This document shows positions 15,345-19,394 of a stretch of DNA of 19,394 bases, in pieces. Every line of letters begins with the position of its first letter. Positions within the stretch are counted from its first letter, which is position 1. Under the pieces are notes generated by a model. That model was not told the origin of the DNA, made no database searches, and saw only the letters and a list, made by a program, of their open reading frames with translations. Both the position numbers and the translations under genes were made by a program. The DNA is from Pseudomonadota bacterium (GTDB lineage Bacteria > Pseudomonadota > Gammaproteobacteria > Burkholderiales > Gallionellaceae): positions 1 to 19,394 of the forward strand of contig JAJXWG010000008.1 in NCBI GenBank assembly GCA_021781695.1. Direction: 5' to 3'.

Positions 15345-15683
15345 ATGAAATCCCTTATATTTATCTGCATGATTTTTTTCACCGCATTTTCTGCGGCGGA
15401 TGAAATTCCGCCACCGCCACCGCTGGTCACGCTCGAAGGAGAAGTGCTCGAAACGAAGAATGTGTCCATCTATACCTATCTGCACCTTAAGACCGGCAAA
15501 GGCGAGACATGGGCTGCTGTAAGCAGGGCTAAGCTTGCCAAGGGCGATCATGTTGCAATCGAAAAAGCGATGGTGCTGCACGACTTCAAGAGCCCTTCGC
15601 TAAACAGGACATTCAAGACTATCTATTTCGGCAATCTGACCGATAGCGGCAAGGGCGCTGCAGCGGTTCCTTCTGCCAAATAA
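15345..15683 (+). CDS. Small exported NrfJ-like OB-fold protein
   Basis: This is a 112-residue periplasmic protein. The ATG at 15345 has an excellent ribosome site (AAAGGAG, six bases away); the frame open to 15309 does not. A signal peptide MKSLIFICMIFFTAFSAA is followed by a five-proline run (22-26) and a small beta domain: LEGEVLETKNVSIYTYLHLKTG, KGETWAAVS, AKGDHVAIEKAMVLHDF, SLNRTFKTIYFG. The motif set E-V-Y-TYL-L-TG-G-WAA, then GD, then F-S-LNRTF--IYF is what I recall from NrfJ-like proteins near nitrite or metal-reduction genes. I assign no reaction; it may be a ligand-binding or cytochrome-associated protein. It lies 36 bp after rluE and 22 bp before the EAL protein, so co-transcription is likely. 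Confidence 0.75.
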   Translation: MKSLIFICMIFFTAFSAADEIPPPPPLVTLEGEVLETKNVSIYTYLHLKTGKGETWAAVSRAKLAKGDHVAIEKAMVLHDFKSPSLNRTFKTIYFGNLTDSGKGAAAVPSAK

Positions 15684-15705
15684 ATCAAGCGTTTTCACAG
15701 AGCAT

Positions 15706-18090
15706 ATGCCCAGAATCCTGATCGATCACGGCAACGAGGAAGACGCCCTGCGTCTTTTTCTGGAAGAGCACGGCTGGCAGGTGGAAGTCGTATCTGTCGA
15801 GGAAAAGCCGTATGTCGTGAACAGGATGCTCAAGGTAAGGCAGGTCGTCCAGGATGTCACGGAGCATCAGCAGGCAGAGCGGGCTCTCATGGCAAGCGAA
15901 GAGCGCTTCAGGACCATGTTCATGCAATCCCCCATCGGGATCGCGATGATCGATTCGCTCACGGGACATATCTTCGATGCCAATCCGCGCTTTGCAGAAA
16001 TCGCAGGCCGGTCGATGGATGAATTGAAAAACATAGACTGGCTGCAGATCACGCATCCGGATGACATCCAGGCCGATCTGGAAAACATGGCGATGATGAA
16101 TGCTGGGAAGATCAGCAAATTCCAGATGGAAAAGCGCTATCTTCACCCCGATGGCAAAGCCGTTTGGATAGACATGACTATCACCCCGCTGAAGGTGGAA
16201 GATAAAACCCAGCCGCGCCATCTCTGCATGATCCAGGACATCAGCGAGCGCAAGAAATCCGCAGCGAGGATTCTGTATCTGAACCGCGTCTATGCGATGC
16301 TGAGCAGTATCAATGCGCTGATCGTGCGCGTGCCTGGCCGTGATGAGCTTTTTCGGGAAGCATGCCGGATCGCCGTCGAAACCGGCGGGTTCCGCATGGC
16401 GATGCTGTGCATTGTGGAAAACGATACATTGAAGGTCGTCCCCTGTGCCTCGGCAGGCAAGGACGAAAAACTCATGGACGCGGTCAAAGGAATACTGTCC
16501 TCGAGCGAGAGTGCGACGACCATGGTCGCCCGTGCAATCAGGGAAAAGCGGGCGATCATCTCCAATGACGCAGAAAACGATCCCGGGGTCGTGTTCGGCA
16601 GGCAATACGTCGAATCTGGCGTGCGCTCGATGGTCGTGATGCCGTTGCTTGTTTCCGGAGAGGCCATCGGTGTGATCGCGCTGTATGCGGGCGAAATCGA
16701 TTTTTTCCATCAGGAAGAAATGCGGTTGCTGGATGAATTGACGCATGACATCGAGTTTGCTGTCGATCACATCGACAAGCAGGAGAAGCTCAATTACCTG
16801 GCCTATTACGACGCTCTCACGGGGCTAGCCAACCGCACGCTTTTTTTCGAGCGTGTCGGGCAATTCATGCGCAGCGCGGCCGGCAGCGGACACAAGCTCG
16901 CACTGGTGATGATCGACCTCGAACGCTTCAAGAATTTCAACGACAGTCTGGGCAGGGTGGCAGGCGATGAACTGCTCAAACATGTGGCAGGCTGGTTGAA
17001 GCGCAATACAGGCGGAGAAAATCTGCTGGCACGCATCAATGCGGACCATTTCGCGGTCGTCATGCCGGAAGTGAAGCTGGGAGGCGATTTGACCAGGCTC
17101 TTCGACAAGCTCTCGAAAACCTTCATGGAGCAGCCGTTCCGGCTGAACGATGCGGTTTTCCGCATCGCAGCCAAGGCGGGCATCGCGATATTTCCGGATG
17201 ACGGAGCCGATGTGGACACCCTGTTCAGTAACGCTGAAGCTGCGCTCAAGCTGGCCAAGAGGAGCGGCGACCGGTATCTTTTCCATACCAGGAAAATGAC
17301 CGAGGCGGTAGCTGGCAAGCTTAAGCTTGAAAACCGTCTGCGTCAGGCGATAGACAATCAGGAGTTCGTGCTCTATTACCAGCCCAAGGTTAATCTCACG
17401 AGTGGAACAGTCACAAGCGCCGAAGCACTGATCCGCTGGAACGATCCCGCGAACGGTCTGGTGCCACCTGGCCATTTCATCCCCGTCCTGGAAGAGACCG
17501 GATTGATCTACGAGGTCGGACGCTGGGCGCTGCGTCAGGCCATTGCAGATTACCTGGGTTGGATGGACGAGGGGCTTTCTGCCGTGCGCATTGCGGTGAA
17601 TGTGTCTGCGCTGCAGTTGCGCAACCTTGGTTTCGTCGCCGAGATCGGGCAGGACATCGGCCTTGATCATCGTGCGGCCGGAGGGCTGGAACTGGAGATC
17701 ACCGAAAGCATGATCATGGAAGATGTGCAGCGAAATGTCGCCAGCCTGAATGCGATACGCGACATGGGCTTGCATGTTTCGATCGACGATTTTGGCACTG
17801 GATTTTCTTCGTTGGCACTGCTTTCCAAATTGCCGGTGAATACGCTGAAGATCGACCGTTCTTTTGTGGTCGACATGACCGTAGGAGAGGCGGGAAAGGC
17901 ACTGGTTTCCACCATAGTCAATCTGGCACATGCGCTGAGACTCAATGTGGTTGCGGAAGGTGTGGAGACTGAAGAGCAGTTCGAACTTCTGCGTCTGTTT
18001 GGCTGCGACGAGATTCAGGGTTTTCTGTTTGAAAAACCGCTGCCCGCAGAGCGCTTTGCACAAAAGCATCTGATGCCGGTGAGCCGCTAA
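15706..18090 (+). CDS. PAS-GAF-GGDEF-EAL protein, probable cyclic di-GMP phosphodiesterase
   Basis: This is a 794-residue cytoplasmic signalling protein with no membrane helix. The order is: a short odd N-terminus (1-45), a PAS-exit-like VVQDVTEHQQAERAL, a PAS domain (about 63-185, ending IQDISERKKS), GAF (about 195-355), GGDEF-like (about 362-525) and EAL (about 540-788). The cyclase signature is NADHF at 445-449 instead of GGDEF, so cyclase activity is not expected. The EAL site is complete: E573 (EAL), N632 (NVSA), E664 (EIT), D694-D695 (DDFGTG), K715, E751 and Q771. It should therefore hydrolyse cyclic di-GMP, with PAS and GAF as sensors and the degenerate GGDEF perhaps binding GTP to regulate it. 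The ribosome site before the ATG at 15706 is weak, so the start is less certain than the domains. Confidence 0.92.
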   Translation: MPRILIDHGNEEDALRLFLEEHGWQVEVVSVEEKPYVVNRMLKVRQVVQDVTEHQQAERALMASEERFRTMFMQSPIGIAMIDSLTGHIFDANPRFAEIAGRSMDELKNIDWLQITHPDDIQADLENMAMMNAGKISKFQMEKRYLHPDGKAVWIDMTITPLKVEDKTQPRHLCMIQDISERKKSAARILYLNRVYAMLSSINALIVRVPGRDELFREACRIAVETGGFRMAMLCIVENDTLKVVPCASAGKDEKLMDAVKGILSSSESATTMVARAIREKRAIISNDAENDPGVVFGRQYVESGVRSMVVMPLLVSGEAIGVIALYAGEIDFFHQEEMRLLDELTHDIEFAVDHIDKQEKLNYLAYYDALTGLANRTLFFERVGQFMRSAAGSGHKLALVMIDLERFKNFNDSLGRVAGDELLKHVAGWLKRNTGGENLLARINADHFAVVMPEVKLGGDLTRLFDKLSKTFMEQPFRLNDAVFRIAAKAGIAIFPDDGADVDTLFSNAEAALKLAKRSGDRYLFHTRKMTEAVAGKLKLENRLRQAIDNQEFVLYYQPKVNLTSGTVTSAEALIRWNDPANGLVPPGHFIPVLEETGLIYEVGRWALRQAIADYLGWMDEGLSAVRIAVNVSALQLRNLGFVAEIGQDIGLDHRAAGGLELEITESMIMEDVQRNVASLNAIRDMGLHVSIDDFGTGFSSLALLSKLPVNTLKIDRSFVVDMTVGEAGKALVSTIVNLAHALRLNVVAEGVETEEQFELLRLFGCDEIQGFLFEKPLPAERFAQKHLMPVSR

Positions 18091-18122
18091 ACACCTGCAA
18101 AAATGGGGTCTGGCCGTCCTGC

Positions 18123-18140
18123 GGTGAGAGCCAGCTCACC
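18123..18140 (+). terminator. Hairpin downstream of the EAL gene
   Basis: GGTGAG and CTCACC form a perfect 6-bp stem with loop AGCCAG, 32 bases after the EAL stop codon. No T-run follows, so intrinsic termination is doubtful; it may instead stabilise the 3' end of the transcript. Confidence 0.3.
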
Positions 18141-18181
18141 CCGGCACTCGAATTCATGCCATGTTGTGATATGATCAAAAT

Positions 18182-18204
18182 ATGATGCATTTAAAATAAA
18201 TCAT
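18182..18204. promoter_or_regulatory. NsrR-type operator upstream of nnrS
   Basis: The 23-bp site has left half ATGATGCATTT, central A and right half AAATAAATCAT. The halves are inverted repeats at 9 of 11 positions. The published NsrR consensus for beta- and gammaproteobacteria (AAGATGYATTT, one base, AAATRCATCTT) is matched at all but three positions. It ends 29 bases before the nnrS start codon and overlaps AT-rich hexamers TATGAT (18181-18186) and TAAAAT (18192-18197) that could be -10 boxes. NsrR is a nitric-oxide-sensing Rrf2-family repressor, so the arrangement predicts NO-induced nnrS expression. Confidence 0.72.
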
Positions 18205-18233
18205 TAAGCTGATCGTTCGAGAGGTCTTTCATC

Positions 18234-19394
18234 GTGCTTATCCAGGAAAAAGAAAAACATCGCAATCTGTCTGTTTTATGGAGTCTTGGATTTCGCCCGT
18301 TTTTTCTGCTGGCGAGCTTTTTTTCGCTGGTCTCGATGTTTCTCTGGGGCGCTGTTTATGTTTATGGCTGGCATGCGCCAGGCCTGATTTTTTCACCCCT
18401 GCACTGGCATGCACATGAAATGATTTTTGGTTATGGCATGGCGGTTGCAGCCGGATTCCTGTTGACCGCAGTGCGCAACTGGACACGTCTGGACACGATT
18501 CATGGTTACCCGCTTGCAGGTCTGGCCGCACTGTGGCTGGCGGCGCGATTGGCAGGAATGTCCGGATGGCCAATGGTGCTGCCGGACCTCCTGTTTGATG
18601 CATGGCTCATCGTTGCAGTCTTTACCCCCATCCTGCGAGCAAAACAGTATCAGCAAATCGGCATTGCGTCGAAACTGGTGCTGCTGATGCTGGCCAATCT
18701 CTGCTTTTATCTCGGCGCATCGGGGGTGCTGGAGCAGGGCGTCGTCTGGGGTTTGAATGCCGGATTATACGTCCTGCTGGCACTGATCTTCAGCATGGCG
18801 CGGCGTGTTCTGCCGTTCTTCATCGAGCAGGGTGTCGGCTATCCCGTGAAACTGAAGAACAGCTTGTGGGTGGATCGTTTTGCCATCTATGTTTTCATGC
18901 TGTTCGTGGGCATAGATGTGTTCTGGCGCAATGCTGCTGCTGTGGCCATATTCGCAGGCTTGCTGTTTGTGATTCATGTGTTGCGGCTGGTGGGCTGGCA
19001 TACCAAGGGTATCTGGAAAAAACCGCTGCTGTGGGTTTTGTATCTGGGTTATGCGGGCGCCACATTCGGATTTTTGCTCAAGGCGCTTGAGCGGCTCATC
19101 TCCCTGCCTCCGTTTTTGGCGCTGCATGCGTTCGCGGTGGGCGGTGTCGGCATGATTGCGATGGGAATGATGGCGCGCATTTCGCTGGCTCACACCGGCC
19201 GCAATATTCAACGGCATTCGAAGCTGCTGTTACCGATGTTCGTCCTGATGTTTGCGGCCTATGTTGTCAGGGTGCTGTTGCCAATGATGGTGCCGCTGCA
19301 CTATCTGTTGTGGCTGGCTGCCGCGCAGGCGCTATGGCTGATGGCCTTTGCCCTGTTTGTTCTGGTGTACGGGCCTATCCTTGCGAAGCCCGGC
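18234..19394 (+). CDS. nnrS: NnrS family heme/copper membrane protein, 3' end beyond window
   Basis: 387 codons are visible without a stop; the family is about 400 residues, so nearly the whole gene is here. The start is a GTG at 18234: a stop lies in frame at 18210-18212 and no ATG comes between, and GAGG sits about nine bases upstream. The N-terminus LWSLGFRPFFLLASFFSLVSM and the motif HWHAHEMIFGYGMAVAAGFLLTAVRNWT (H57, H59, H61) are hallmarks of NnrS, with further histidines in later helices. About ten to twelve membrane helices follow. NnrS proteins protect against nitric oxide and nitrosative stress, probably by limiting formation of iron-nitrosyl complexes. An NsrR-type site lies just upstream. 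Confidence 0.94.
   Translation, partial: MLIQEKEKHRNLSVLWSLGFRPFFLLASFFSLVSMFLWGAVYVYGWHAPGLIFSPLHWHAHEMIFGYGMAVAAGFLLTAVRNWTRLDTIHGYPLAGLAALWLAARLAGMSGWPMVLPDLLFDAWLIVAVFTPILRAKQYQQIGIASKLVLLMLANLCFYLGASGVLEQGVVWGLNAGLYVLLALIFSMARRVLPFFIEQGVGYPVKLKNSLWVDRFAIYVFMLFVGIDVFWRNAAAVAIFAGLLFVIHVLRLVGWHTKGIWKKPLLWVLYLGYAGATFGFLLKALERLISLPPFLALHAFAVGGVGMIAMGMMARISLAHTGRNIQRHSKLLLPMFVLMFAAYVVRVLLPMMVPLHYLLWLAAAQALWLMAFALFVLVYGPILAKPG

Noticed and set aside
15685..16770. 361-codon minus-strand open frame opposite the PAS/GAF region
   Set aside because: It is antisense to an unambiguous sensor protein and its translation is His/Asp/Arg-rich with no domain.
16825..18069. 414-codon open frame on the minus strand inside the EAL gene
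   Set aside because: It is fully antisense to clear GAF/GGDEF/EAL coding sequence, shows no family motif and has a composition (His, Gln, Arg rich) typical of a mirrored frame.
18164..18178. FNR/DNR-like site (TTG ... ATCAA) upstream of nnrS
   Set aside because: Only the right half ATCAA fits; with the required four-base spacer the left half reads TGTGA, which does not match TTGAT. The NsrR-type palindrome just downstream explains the region better.

Overview
The window looks like a chromosomal segment of a betaproteobacterium, most likely from the Nitrosomonadales/Gallionellales side. This is inferred from the combination of genes (monomeric isocitrate dehydrogenase, an MSHA-type pilus locus, NnrS) and from protein style, not from a marker gene. 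I see no rRNA or tRNA gene, insertion sequence, CRISPR array or phage gene.

Layout. (1) Positions 1-11621, all on the minus strand, are one MSHA-like type IV pilus / type II secretion-like locus. In transcription order it holds a lipoprotein secretin (MshL-like), a TPR protein (MshN-like), an assembly ATPase with an N-terminal MshEN domain (MshE-like), a GspF-type platform protein (MshG-like), three inner-membrane assembly proteins resembling PilM/N (MshI), PilO (MshJ) and MshK, a 482-residue Cys-rich pseudopilin lacking Glu5, a 245-residue minor pilin, and a receiver-Fis response regulator. After an 82-bp gap come two tandem paralogous pilins; the second runs off the left edge. The ten genes from secretin to response regulator are joined by eight ATGA overlaps and one TAATG overlap, so the regulator is built into the assembly operon. 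(2) Positions 11622-11982 are a 361-bp divergent control region. (3) From 11983 a small glycine-zipper lipoprotein gene faces a convergent monomeric icd gene. (4) icd is divergent from rluE. Three plus-strand genes follow: rluE, a small exported NrfJ-like protein, and a PAS-GAF-GGDEF-EAL protein whose GGDEF site is destroyed and whose EAL site is intact. (5) The right edge holds nnrS, cut by the window end, preceded by a strong NsrR-type palindrome.

How the parts may work together. The pilus machine has an ATPase of a class known to be switched by cyclic di-GMP, and a probable cyclic di-GMP phosphodiesterase lies about 4 kb beyond the secretin. The phosphodiesterase sits directly before a nitric-oxide-responsive gene (nnrS). 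A functional link between surface attachment and nitrosative stress is a hypothesis from proximity only.

Most distinctive points: the overlap-coupled pilus operon with an embedded orphan response regulator, the LPCPD-type minor pilin pair, the half-degenerate MshEN domain, and the NsrR-like site.
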